Shown: positions 13,408 through 20,237 of the stretch, piece after piece
Layout of the letters: each line of letters begins with the position of its first letter
Position numbering within the stretch: the first letter of the stretch is position 1
Source of the DNA: a bacterium
GTDB lineage: Bacteria > Patescibacteria > Dojkabacteria > SC72
Reading direction: 5' to 3'
Assembly: GCA_029553845.1 (NCBI GenBank)
Contig: JAKPKF010000157.1
Coordinates: forward strand, 1 to 20,237
Length of the DNA: 20,237 bases
The notes under the pieces: generated by a model
Databases searched by the model: none
Told to the model about the DNA's origin: nothing
What the model saw: only the letters and a program-made list of their open reading frames with translations
Position numbers and translations under genes: made by a program

Positions 13408-13592
13408 CGGAAGGGGATGGTGAAACGTGGTACGCTTATTACGCTCTTAATAAATTTCATTGGGAGCCATCACGTTTCGCCAACCTTCCAAGAAAAGAGA
13501 AAGCATTAGTCATTGCGATGATTGATGAAAGAGTTGCTCAAGAGAAAAAAGAGGCAGCAAAAATTAAGAGGAAAGGAGGTCGCAAATCCTAA
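13009..13592 (+). CDS. Tail assembly chaperone, long form made by -1 frameshift (gpGT-like)
   Basis: Predicted 194-residue product: 131 residues of XkdN to AAC 13399-13401, then a -1 shift and 63 residues in the frame starting CTC 13401 to TAA 13590-13592. The extension reads LLTEGDGETWYAYYALNKFH and continues WEPSRFANLPRKEKALVIAM, then a basic coiled end. An aromatic WYAYYALNKFHWEP segment plus an Arg/Lys/Glu-rich tail is the usual look of the T half, which binds the tape measure and tube protein. The heptamer A-AAA-AAC is in the correct phase, and the extension has no start codon of its own at the right place. The ratio of the two products cannot be read from sequence. Confidence 0.85.
13395..13481 (+). 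promoter_or_regulatory. Programmed -1 ribosomal frameshift site with downstream helix
   Basis: Slippery heptamer A AAA AAC at 13395-13401 in the phase gcA-AAA-AAC of the XkdN frame. The stop of the zero frame follows one codon later (13405-13407). Downstream, ggtgaaacgtg (13419-13429) pairs with cacgtttcgcc (13471-13481) over 11 bp with one G-T pair, and the loop holds an inner helix gctctt (13443-13448) / gggagc (13462-13467) with two G-T pairs. The spacer of 17 nt is longer than the usual 5-9, so a smaller intermediate fold may also take part. Confidence 0.8.
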
Positions 13593-15775
13593 TGGCTACG
13601 ATAAAGAATACGATTACAATGCAAGATAAAATGACGCCTGTTTTAAGAACTATAATCAAATCAATGCAATCAACTCTTGATGTTATGGCAGGCGTTGATA
13701 AGGTCAGTAATAGTGCTTTTCGTAAGATGCAGAAAGATGTAAGAGCGGCTTCTGATGCTCTTGATAATTTCAATCGTGATGTGGATGAGATACCACCGGC
13801 AGCAAATCAGGCTGCTAATTCATTTAGTAGATGGAAAAATCCATTAGTAACTGCGGCCTCCGCTATATACACAATTAAAGCAGCTTTGCAGGGAGTTTCT
13901 CAGGTGACCGGTATTGCAGATACACTCACTTTGACTACCGCAAGGCTGGATTTAATGAATGATGGATTACAGACTACTGGCGAATTACAGAATATGATAT
14001 TAGCATCCGCTCAACGGTCAAGAGCAGAATATGGAGCTACCGCGGCAGCAGTTAGTAAATTAGGTATATTAGCATCAGAGGCATTTAGCGGGACAGAAGA
14101 GATTGTAGCATTCTCAGAATTGATGAATAAGTCATTTAAGGTCGGGGGAGCATCAATCCAAGAGCAATCTTCGGCAATGTATCAGCTGACTCAAGCAATG
14201 GCAGCAGGAAAGTTACAAGGTGATGAATTTAGAAGTATTATGGAAAACGCTCCTATGCTTGCTGAGGCGATTGCTACCTATACTGGTAAATCAAAAGGCG
14301 AACTAAAGGAAATGTCATCTGAAGGACTCATCACAGCAGATATTATCAAAGGTGCTATGTTTGCAGCGGCAGATGATATCAATAGTAAATTTGAGACGAT
14401 GCCAAAGACCTTTGGAGATACTTGGACCTCAGTAAAAAACATGACTCTAAAAGCATTTCAACCGGTCATTGAAAGGATGAGTGCATTTGTTAATAGTCCT
14501 GGATTTGACCAATTTGCTCAGAATGTGGTTGGGGGATTGATTTGGATATCTAATGCAGCACTTGATGTGATTGATATTATATCAGGTATTGCAGGATGGG
14601 TAAGTCAAAACTGGACCATCATAGAACCAATATTAAAATCAGTAGTGGCAGCAATAGGATTAGTCATCACCTATACTCTATTGATGAAAGCAGTGACCAT
14701 AGCAATGGCAGCTCCAATGGCATTAGCTTGGATGAAAGCTCATTGGCCTTTGGTATTATTGATTGGTACGCTTACAATCATCATAGGACTTTGGGATGAG
14801 GTCGGAACTGCCGGTAAAGCATTGCTTGCTATTATTGGAGCGATTGTAGCAGGTATTGTAATATGGATAGCGGTTCAGCAAATATTAAATGTGGCATTGA
14901 CTGCAAACCCAATAGGATTAGTCATCATGGCAATAGCAGCATTGATTGCAATTATAGCTGCAGTTATTGTTTGGACCATGAAGATGTGGAAGACCAATAT
15001 GGATTTCAAATACGGAATCATCAAGATTTGGAATGATATCCTTGGTTTCTTTGACCAGATACCGATATTCTTCCAATGGGTCGGTAATGGTATTGCAGAT
15101 GCGTTTGGATGGGCAAAAGTGCAGGTATTAGAAATCCTACAAGGGATGGCAAATGGTGCTATTGATATTATCAACGGATTGATTGAGACCATAAACAAGA
15201 TACCTGGAGTAGCGATTGACCCAATCGAGCAACTGACCTTTGTAGCAACCGCTGCGGCGGAAGAGGAAGCAGCAAAGCAAGCAAGAGCAGATAGTTTACA
15301 GGCATCAAAAGACTCAGCAGCAGCAAAGGCAGCAGAGAGAGATGCTAAAATGGAATCAGATAGAGCGGCAGATGAAATCAAGCTTGCTCGTCAGATGGCA
15401 GAGGCAGAGGCTGCAAAGCAGGCAGAGCAAGACAATCAATTAGCAGGTGGTTTGGAAAAGTATTTGAGTCAGACTCCTGAGGAATTTGATTGGAATAAAT
15501 ATATGACCGCTGCAGGTAATCCGACCATAGCAGGTGGTGACCTTGATAGCGTAGGCAAGATTAAAGATGATGTAAGCATCACAGATGAAGATATCAAGCT
15601 TCTCAAAGATGTGGCGGCAACTGAATTTGTAAATAAATATACAACCCTCAGACCAGAGATGAGCGTATCCTTTGGGGATGTGAGGGAGACGGCAGATGTT
15701 AATAAAATCCTATCAGTTATCGAGGATATGGTTGAAGAAGCGTATGCAAGTAGTTTAGTAGGGGAGGGAGCTTAA
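13592..15775 (+). CDS. xkdO: Tape measure protein (XkdO-like)
   Basis: A 727-residue protein that sets tail length and is ejected with the DNA. Residues about 100-300 are the tape-measure domain with GATAAAVSKLGILASEAFSG, AMAAGKLQGDEFRSIMENAP (202-221) and PKTFGDTWTSVKN. Residues about 315-465 contain several hydrophobic, membrane-like segments (about 318-340, 351-372, 385-400, 409-435, 440-465). Residues about 553-615 are a highly charged Ala-rich coiled coil. The C-terminus (about 650-720) has IKDDVSITDEDIKLLKDVA and VSFGDVRETADVNKI, a region conserved in PBSX-type tape measures. At roughly 1.5 angstrom per residue the tail would be near 110 nm. Ribosome site aaaggaggt (13572-13580); ATG overlaps the frameshift product's stop. 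Confidence 0.93.
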   Translation: MATIKNTITMQDKMTPVLRTIIKSMQSTLDVMAGVDKVSNSAFRKMQKDVRAASDALDNFNRDVDEIPPAANQAANSFSRWKNPLVTAASAIYTIKAALQGVSQVTGIADTLTLTTARLDLMNDGLQTTGELQNMILASAQRSRAEYGATAAAVSKLGILASEAFSGTEEIVAFSELMNKSFKVGGASIQEQSSAMYQLTQAMAAGKLQGDEFRSIMENAPMLAEAIATYTGKSKGELKEMSSEGLITADIIKGAMFAAADDINSKFETMPKTFGDTWTSVKNMTLKAFQPVIERMSAFVNSPGFDQFAQNVVGGLIWISNAALDVIDIISGIAGWVSQNWTIIEPILKSVVAAIGLVITYTLLMKAVTIAMAAPMALAWMKAHWPLVLLIGTLTIIIGLWDEVGTAGKALLAIIGAIVAGIVIWIAVQQILNVALTANPIGLVIMAIAALIAIIAAVIVWTMKMWKTNMDFKYGIIKIWNDILGFFDQIPIFFQWVGNGIADAFGWAKVQVLEILQGMANGAIDIINGLIETINKIPGVAIDPIEQLTFVATAAAEEEAAKQARADSLQASKDSAAAKAAERDAKMESDRAADEIKLARQMAEAEAAKQAEQDNQLAGGLEKYLSQTPEEFDWNKYMTAAGNPTIAGGDLDSVGKIKDDVSITDEDIKLLKDVAATEFVNKYTTLRPEMSVSFGDVRETADVNKILSVIEDMVEEAYASSLVGEGA

Positions 15776-16473
15776 TGGCTATTAGATTTTTCTTTGAATT
15801 TGAAAACCAGGTAGTACAGCTCCCGGTAAATCCAGAGGAGATTACGTTATCCTCCTCCGGTTCCAATAAGACGGAAGAAATTGTAAAGCTCGGAGAAATA
15901 AATCTACTCAGAGAGAAAAAGTTAGAAGTTTGTACTATTGAGGGATTCTTACCAATCAATGCAAATGCTCCCTATATAGTAACAAGAGGTCAATTCCAAA
16001 GACCCCAATTTTATCTTGATTTCTTTGAGAAGATAAGAGCAAGCAAAACTCCCTGTAGATTTATCATCAGTGATACCGACGTGAATATGTTGGCATCTAT
16101 TGAGGATTTAGAATATGGATTAAAAGCCGGTGACCCTGATACTCACTATACCATGACCATCAAAGAGTTTAGACCATTCTCAGCTAAAACGGTGGTTATC
16201 AAATTACCAACTGCTCCCACTGACCCTCCTAAAATAGAGAAACCTGCTCCGGAAAGGCCAAAGACCGGATTCTCAATCGGAGATAATGTAATAGCAAATG
16301 GTAAGTATTGGTATAGCTCATATGGGGATTCACCCTTTGGAACCTTTAGTAATTTTACCGGGAAGATAAGTCATATTGTAGCAGATAAGAGTAGGAAATA
16401 CCGATATCACATAACAACCCCAAGCGGAGGATATAGGGGATGGGTAGCAGAGAGTCAGATTAAACATAAATAG
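15775..16473 (+). CDS. xkdP: XkdP-like baseplate/tail protein with SH3-like C-terminus
   Basis: A 232-residue protein. Residues about 1-145 match the XkdP type: FFFEFENQVVQLPVNPEEI, an EINLLREKKLEVCTIEGFLP segment, and DLEYGLKAGDPDTHYTMTIKEFRP-like end (in short pieces). XkdP proteins join tube and hub. A Pro-rich linker (about 146-162) follows. PBSX XkdP ends in a LysM peptidoglycan-binding domain; here residues about 165-232 are instead an SH3-like unit (FSIGDNVIANGKYWYSSYGD, FTGKISHIVADKS, YHITTPSGGYRGWVAESQI) of the type attached to cell-wall hydrolases. It probably still binds the cell wall. ATG overlaps the tape measure stop (TTAATGG). Confidence 0.85.
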   Translation: MAIRFFFEFENQVVQLPVNPEEITLSSSGSNKTEEIVKLGEINLLREKKLEVCTIEGFLPINANAPYIVTRGQFQRPQFYLDFFEKIRASKTPCRFIISDTDVNMLASIEDLEYGLKAGDPDTHYTMTIKEFRPFSAKTVVIKLPTAPTDPPKIEKPAPERPKTGFSIGDNVIANGKYWYSSYGDSPFGTFSNFTGKISHIVADKSRKYRYHITTPSGGYRGWVAESQIKHK

Positions 16474-16487
16474 GAAGGGGTGAGCAG

Positions 16488-17468
16488 ATGCAGATAGAAT
16501 TAATTGTACAGGATAGCAAAAGTGGAAATGCTTGGGATATGAGCGAATTAGTCAATAGCGGTATAAATTGGGAAACCAATATGATGGAACAGCCTGGTAA
16601 ATTGACTTTTGAATATATTGACCAAGAAAATATCTCAATAAACGAAGGCTCACCCGTTTCTTTTAAGATTGATGGTCAAGGTATTTTCTTTGGATATGTA
16701 TTTAAGAAAGGGCGGTCAAATAATGGAAAGATTCAAATAACCGCTTATGACCAGATGAGATACCTCAAGAATAAAGATACTTACGTTTTCTCAGGACTCA
16801 CTGCATCAGAGATATTCTTAAGAGTCACAGCAGACTTTAGACTCAAGGCAGAGGTGGTCAACGCAAGTACCTATGTGGTAGCACCAAGGGTGCATGATAA
16901 TAAAACCCTATTTGAGGCAATTCAATATGGAATTGATGAGACTTTAATCAATACCGGAAACTGGTATATGATAAGAGATAACTTTGGCAGCCTTCAATTT
17001 CTAAATATCAATACCCTCAAGACAGATTTATTCATCGGAGATGAGAGTCTATTGGTTGATTATGATTATAGTAGCTCCATTGATGATGATAGCTATAACC
17101 AAATTAAATTAATCAAGGAAAACCAGGAAACGCAAAAGCGTGAGATTTATATAGTAAAAGATAGTTCAACCATTAAACAATGGGGACTATTACAGTATTT
17201 TGAGAAGATGGACGAAAACGCAAATGCCGCTCAGATACAAGCAAGAGCAGATATGTTACTTAAGCTCAAGAATAGAGCAACCAAGAAATTAAAATTAGCT
17301 GCCCTTGGTGATTTGAGAGTCTTTGCAGGAACCGGGATTGTATTAGGTATCAGTGATTTAGAAAAAGAGGGGATAGCAGCAAATCAATATTTCATGGTAA
17401 CTCAATGCTCCCACTCCTTTTCAAATGATATGCATATAATGCAATTAGAATTGCAGGTGAGTATATAA
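16488..17468 (+). CDS. xkdQ: Baseplate hub protein (XkdQ/gp27-like)
   Basis: A 326-residue hub protein, structurally related to T4 gp27 and late-control gene D family, forming the trimeric ring that joins tube to spike. Family features: N-terminal MQIELIVQDSKSGNAWDMSEL, INWETNMMEQPGKLTFEYI, a GQGIFFGYVFKKGRS segment, the ITAYDQMRYLKNKDTYVF motif (about 86-103), TASEIFLRVTADF, and the NTGNWYMIRDNFGSLQFLN region. The C-terminal GTGIVLGISDLEKEGI and ANQYFMVTQCSHSFSNDMH complete it. Ribosome site ggaagggg (16472-16479). It ends in ATAATGG overlap with the next gene. Confidence 0.92.
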   Translation: MQIELIVQDSKSGNAWDMSELVNSGINWETNMMEQPGKLTFEYIDQENISINEGSPVSFKIDGQGIFFGYVFKKGRSNNGKIQITAYDQMRYLKNKDTYVFSGLTASEIFLRVTADFRLKAEVVNASTYVVAPRVHDNKTLFEAIQYGIDETLINTGNWYMIRDNFGSLQFLNINTLKTDLFIGDESLLVDYDYSSSIDDDSYNQIKLIKENQETQKREIYIVKDSSTIKQWGLLQYFEKMDENANAAQIQARADMLLKLKNRATKKLKLAALGDLRVFAGTGIVLGISDLEKEGIAANQYFMVTQCSHSFSNDMHIMQLELQVSI

Positions 17469-17881
17469 TGGCAGGAAATAAGTTAATCCAAACAATTCAA
17501 AGCATGGCAAAGCCCCCTATTGGAGAAACCACTGATTTACTCTTTGGGGAGGTCACGTCGGTTTCTCCTCTAAAAATACGGGTAGATAATCGGTTTGAGG
17601 TTGATGAGCAATTTCTAATATTATCGGCATTGGTAAAAGAGACCATCATCTATATACCAACTGCTGAGACCTCAATGCATTCTCACACAATACCATCACA
17701 TACAACTGACCCCGGTGGGTCCGGTCCTCATACTCATACAATTCCAGAGATGACCACTTACTCAGCCCTGCCGAGCATAACCCTCTGGAGGGGTTTAATC
17801 GTTGGTGACAAAGTTCGACTTTTGAGGGTGAACAATGGTCAAATGTTTTATATAATAGAGAGAGAGGAGGGTGTGGTATGA
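17468..17881 (+). CDS. xkdR: XkdR-like DUF2577 baseplate protein with histidine-rich insert
   Basis: A 137-residue beta-rich protein of the DUF2577 (XkdR) family. The core strands are LLFGEVTSVSPLKIRVDNRF (about 24-43) and LIVGDKVRLLRVNNGQMFYI (about 110-129), an OB-like barrel thought to lie at the hub or spike. Between them residues 71-90 form a loop with His at 71, 73, 78, 88 and 90 (HSH...H...HTH). HxH patterns in phage spikes and fibres often hold metal ions; that is an analogy, not proof here. The start overlaps the hub stop, and the stop overlaps the next gene (GTATGA). Confidence 0.88.
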   Translation: MAGNKLIQTIQSMAKPPIGETTDLLFGEVTSVSPLKIRVDNRFEVDEQFLILSALVKETIIYIPTAETSMHSHTIPSHTTDPGGSGPHTHTIPEMTTYSALPSITLWRGLIVGDKVRLLRVNNGQMFYIIEREEGVV

Positions 17882-18282
17882 TACCAGAACAAAACGCTAA
17901 TTTAACAATTTTAGAAGAGCAGATTCAACCCTCCAGAACTTACCATCTTGATTTGGTCAGAAAAAGAGTTACCTCAATGATTGATGGGCATGATGCAATT
18001 ATCCAAGCAGTCAGAAAGATTCTATATACTGAGAGATATGCTTATGTAATATATAGTTCTCAATACGGAGTAGAACTTGATAGATTGATTGGTCAGGAAT
18101 ATGACTTTATAGTATCAGATATTAAGAGGACCTTGACTGAGGCATTATTGATGGATAATAGAATCATCAGTTTAGAGAATTTCGAGATGGAAAAAACTGG
18201 ACTTGATACCATGGAAGTAAATTTCTTGGTCAATTCTATAGAAGGAGAAATAAACTTTAGTACGGAGGTGAAAATAGTATGA
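17878..18282 (+). CDS. xkdS: XkdS-like DUF2634 baseplate wedge protein (gp25-like)
   Basis: A 134-residue protein of the DUF2634 family, counterpart of T4 gp25 in the baseplate inner ring. It has TYHLDLVRKRVTSMIDGHDA (about 21-40), AIIQAVRKILYTERYAY, YSSQYGVELDRLIGQ and the IKRTLTEALLMDNRI helix, all characteristic. gp25-like proteins help start sheath assembly at the baseplate. The start ATG overlaps the end of the previous gene and the stop overlaps the ATG of the baseplate J gene (GTATGA), so translation is coupled along the series. Confidence 0.92.
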   Translation: MIPEQNANLTILEEQIQPSRTYHLDLVRKRVTSMIDGHDAIIQAVRKILYTERYAYVIYSSQYGVELDRLIGQEYDFIVSDIKRTLTEALLMDNRIISLENFEMEKTGLDTMEVNFLVNSIEGEINFSTEVKIV

Positions 18283-19427
18283 TTGGCGATTATTTAGATA
18301 AATATACCTTCAAGTATTTGATGGAATCGGCATTAGATAATGTACCGGATAGTCTTGATAAAAGAGAAGGCAGTATCATCTACGATGCATTAGCACCTGC
18401 GTGCTATGAATTGGCAGAGTATTACATGGAATTAAAAAAGATACTCGAAAACACTTTTGCCTCAACCGCAAGTAATGAGTATCTTGATTTAAGAGCAGCA
18501 GAGCAGGGACTTGAGAGATACGCAGCAAGCTATGCGGTAAAAAGAGGTGACTTTTTAACATCATCCGGAAATCCAGCAGTGATACCTATTGGCAGTAGAT
18601 TCTCAGTTATTTCAGATACTCTTAATCTTAATTATATAGTGACCGAAGCATATCTGGATGAATTTGGAGCGGTAGTACCTGGGGCTTATAGGATGACCTG
18701 TGAGGAGATTGGAACTCAAGGTAATAGTTATACCGGTCCTTTAATTCCAATTACTTTCATCCCAAATCTCAAAACCGCTACTTTATCTGATTTATTGGTA
18801 CCGGCAAGAGACGAAGAAACAGATGATGAATTGAGAGACAGATATTTCTTAACGGTTAATGATAAACCATTTGGAGGAAATCTTGCTCAATATGATGAGG
18901 TATTAAAAGGTATTGATGGGGTAGGAGAGGTGCAGATATATCCGGTCTGGAATGGCGGGGGCTCAGTCAAATTAAGTGTTATTGATGCAGAGTATAATAT
19001 CATCACAAATGATTTTATCACCACTCTTCAAAACATGATTGACCCAACTCCTCAAGGAACTGGTCTTGGTCTTGCTCCAATCGGTCATACCGTAACTGTA
19101 ACCACCCCAACCGAAAAGACTATTAATATCACCGCAACAGTTGTGCTTGAGAGTGGGTATACCCTTGGTCAAGTAACTCCATTGATTGAGGAAGCAATAG
19201 AAAGTTATCTACTCGGACTGAGAGAGATTTGGGGTATAGCAGATGACCTCAATAATTATGCTCTTGCAGTCTATATAGCAAGAATCAATGCAGCGGTATT
19301 GGGGGTGGCAGGGATTGCAAATATAACCGGAACGACTATAAATGGTCTTGCTTCTGATTTGACTTTGACTCAAGATGCGACCACTCAAGAGCTTCCGGTA
19401 TTAGGGACGGTGATTGTGAGTGAGTGA
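18279..19427 (+). CDS. xkdT: Baseplate J-like protein (XkdT/gp47-like)
   Basis: A 382-residue baseplate J family protein (Mu gp47, P2 gpJ, T4 gp6-like), forming the wedge arms. Features: LDKYTFKYLMESALDNVPDS, DKREGSIIYDALAPACYELA (about 27-46), EYLDLRAAEQGLERYAAS, the GNSYTGPLIPI segment, then the family signature LLVPARDEETDDELRDRYFL (about 171-190) and PFGGNLAQYDEVLKGIDGVG (about 196-215). The C-terminal third is the beta-rich IGHTVTVTTPTEKTINITAT region. Full length. Translation overlaps the preceding gene. Confidence 0.94.
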   Translation: MIGDYLDKYTFKYLMESALDNVPDSLDKREGSIIYDALAPACYELAEYYMELKKILENTFASTASNEYLDLRAAEQGLERYAASYAVKRGDFLTSSGNPAVIPIGSRFSVISDTLNLNYIVTEAYLDEFGAVVPGAYRMTCEEIGTQGNSYTGPLIPITFIPNLKTATLSDLLVPARDEETDDELRDRYFLTVNDKPFGGNLAQYDEVLKGIDGVGEVQIYPVWNGGGSVKLSVIDAEYNIITNDFITTLQNMIDPTPQGTGLGLAPIGHTVTVTTPTEKTINITATVVLESGYTLGQVTPLIEEAIESYLLGLREIWGIADDLNNYALAVYIARINAAVLGVAGIANITGTTINGLASDLTLTQDATTQELPVLGTVIVSE

Positions 19428-20237
19428 TATTAAACAATACCTACCAAATATATATGATGCTATATTAGAATTTGAGGGATTGATAGCATCTGAAAATACT
19501 CTGTTTGATAATCTTGATACTGAGACCGAAAAAGTTAGAGATAATCAATATATTTTGACTGCTGATATTGATGGTATTATAGCATATGAAAAAATGCTTA
19601 ATATCATCCCAAAACCATCAACTGAGACTTTAGAGTTTAGAAGACAGAGAATCATCAATAGATTATCCATGGTTCCTCCATTTACTTTTAGATTTCTAAA
19701 GCAGAGACTTGATGAAATCATTGGGGTGAATAGATATACCGCAAGTATTGATTATCCTAATTACACTCTTTATATTGAGAGTTCAGCAGAAAATCAAGAA
19801 TGGTTTCATGAGATACTTGTGACGGTAACCAAATTAAAACCAGCTAATATCGTATTTATCAATCGACCATTGGTTTATGAGGAGATAAGAGCAGGAGAAT
19901 CAATCAATTTAACTCAGGTCAATTTCAATTATAGACTTGGAACTACCTGGGTATTAGGATTAAAGCCATTCACAAGTTTAGATGATATGGGGGTGATAAA
20001 AGTGGCAACGGCTCCATCAATAAAACAAGATTTACTTAATCACATGGCAACCTTTACAGCATCGGATATTGCAGATGTGAGAATCAATGGAACCTTTATA
20101 GTCCCAGCGTTTGTAACAAAAGCGGCGGTCAATAATCTGGTCACGGTAGAGTATGAGATTTCAGAGACTGATGGAATCCCAGAAATTACTCAGATTGAAT
20201 TGCTTGACTCAGTCGGAACGGTGCTTACGGACTCAGC
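19420..20237 (+). CDS. xkdU: XkdU-like (DUF2313, Mu gp48-like) baseplate protein, 3' end outside the window
   Basis: The frame opens with GTG 19420 (MSDIKQYLPNIYDAILEFEG) inside the end of the baseplate J gene, with ggtgat (19409-19414) as ribosome site, and is still open at the window edge after 272 codons. The LPNIYDAILEFEG start, the FRRQRIINRLSMVPPFTFRF segment (about 73-92) and LKPANIVFINRP (about 139-150) identify the YmfQ/XkdU family that connects wedges to fibres. The usual family length is about 190-200 residues; here residues from about 190 on (DDMGVIKVATAPSIKQDLLN, VTVEYEISETDGIPEITQIE) form an extension of beta-type sequence, perhaps a fibre-attachment domain. GTG is inferred as start because no suitable ATG precedes the conserved region. 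Confidence 0.85.
   Translation, partial: MSDIKQYLPNIYDAILEFEGLIASENTLFDNLDTETEKVRDNQYILTADIDGIIAYEKMLNIIPKPSTETLEFRRQRIINRLSMVPPFTFRFLKQRLDEIIGVNRYTASIDYPNYTLYIESSAENQEWFHEILVTVTKLKPANIVFINRPLVYEEIRAGESINLTQVNFNYRLGTTWVLGLKPFTSLDDMGVIKVATAPSIKQDLLNHMATFTASDIADVRINGTFIVPAFVTKAAVNNLVTVEYEISETDGIPEITQIELLDSVGTVLTDS

Noticed and set aside
13408..13591. Separate small gene between XkdN and the tape measure
   Set aside because: The frame has no suitable start codon with a ribosome site near its beginning, and it joins exactly to the slippery heptamer, so a frameshift extension explains it better.
14875..15381. 168-codon minus-strand open frame
   Set aside because: It is antisense to the tape measure gene, where Ala-rich coding sequence leaves few stops on the other strand. 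No start context or family features.

Overview
This window is one continuous, plus-strand late-gene block of a contractile-tailed (myovirus-like) phage or prophage. The host looks like an AT-rich Firmicute, probably a Clostridia member. The basis is strong AGGAGG ribosome sites before almost every gene, arginine written mostly as AGA/AGG, and a tail module in the same order as Bacillus PBSX (sheath, tube, XkdN, tape measure, XkdP, XkdQ, XkdR, XkdS, XkdT, XkdU). No integrase, repressor, lysis gene, tRNA or CRISPR lies in the window, so prophage versus free phage cannot be decided.

Layout. 1-133: last codons of the large terminase. 134-267: non-coding, with a 10-bp inverted repeat. 268-3683: SPP1 gp6-like portal, then an SPP1 gp7/MuF minor head protein carrying a C-terminal ADP-ribosyltransferase (ART) domain. 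3719-4106: two small cysteine-rich, probably zinc-binding proteins. 4098-4960: a cassette of three small unknown genes (4221, 4532, 4712), bounded on each side by a near-identical terminator-promoter module. 5013-7634: GP20-type scaffold, head decoration protein with an extra C-terminal domain, and E-like major capsid protein. 7655-9955: head-tail joining and tail-completion proteins. 9974-11148: two fibre-like proteins with related N-termini, in an unusual place between the neck genes and the sheath. 11174-15775: sheath, tube, XkdN-type assembly chaperone with a clear -1 frameshift extension, and tape measure. 15775-20237: XkdP-like protein with an SH3-like rather than LysM C-terminus, hub, DUF2577 protein, DUF2634/gp25-like wedge, baseplate J, and an XkdU-like protein that runs off the end.

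How the genes work together. Terminase and portal package DNA into a shell built from scaffold, major capsid and decoration proteins. The neck proteins close the head. The sheath and tube assemble on a baseplate, to a length set by the tape measure with help from the XkdN chaperones. The MuF-ART protein is probably packaged with or in the head and could act as an effector in the next host cell.

The points most worth a second look are the MuF-ART fusion beside small genes that could include an immunity partner; the independently transcribed three-gene cassette between matching terminator-promoter modules; the frameshift site with its long downstream helix; and the 12-bp palindrome and hairpin at the predicted start of the scaffold/capsid transcript.
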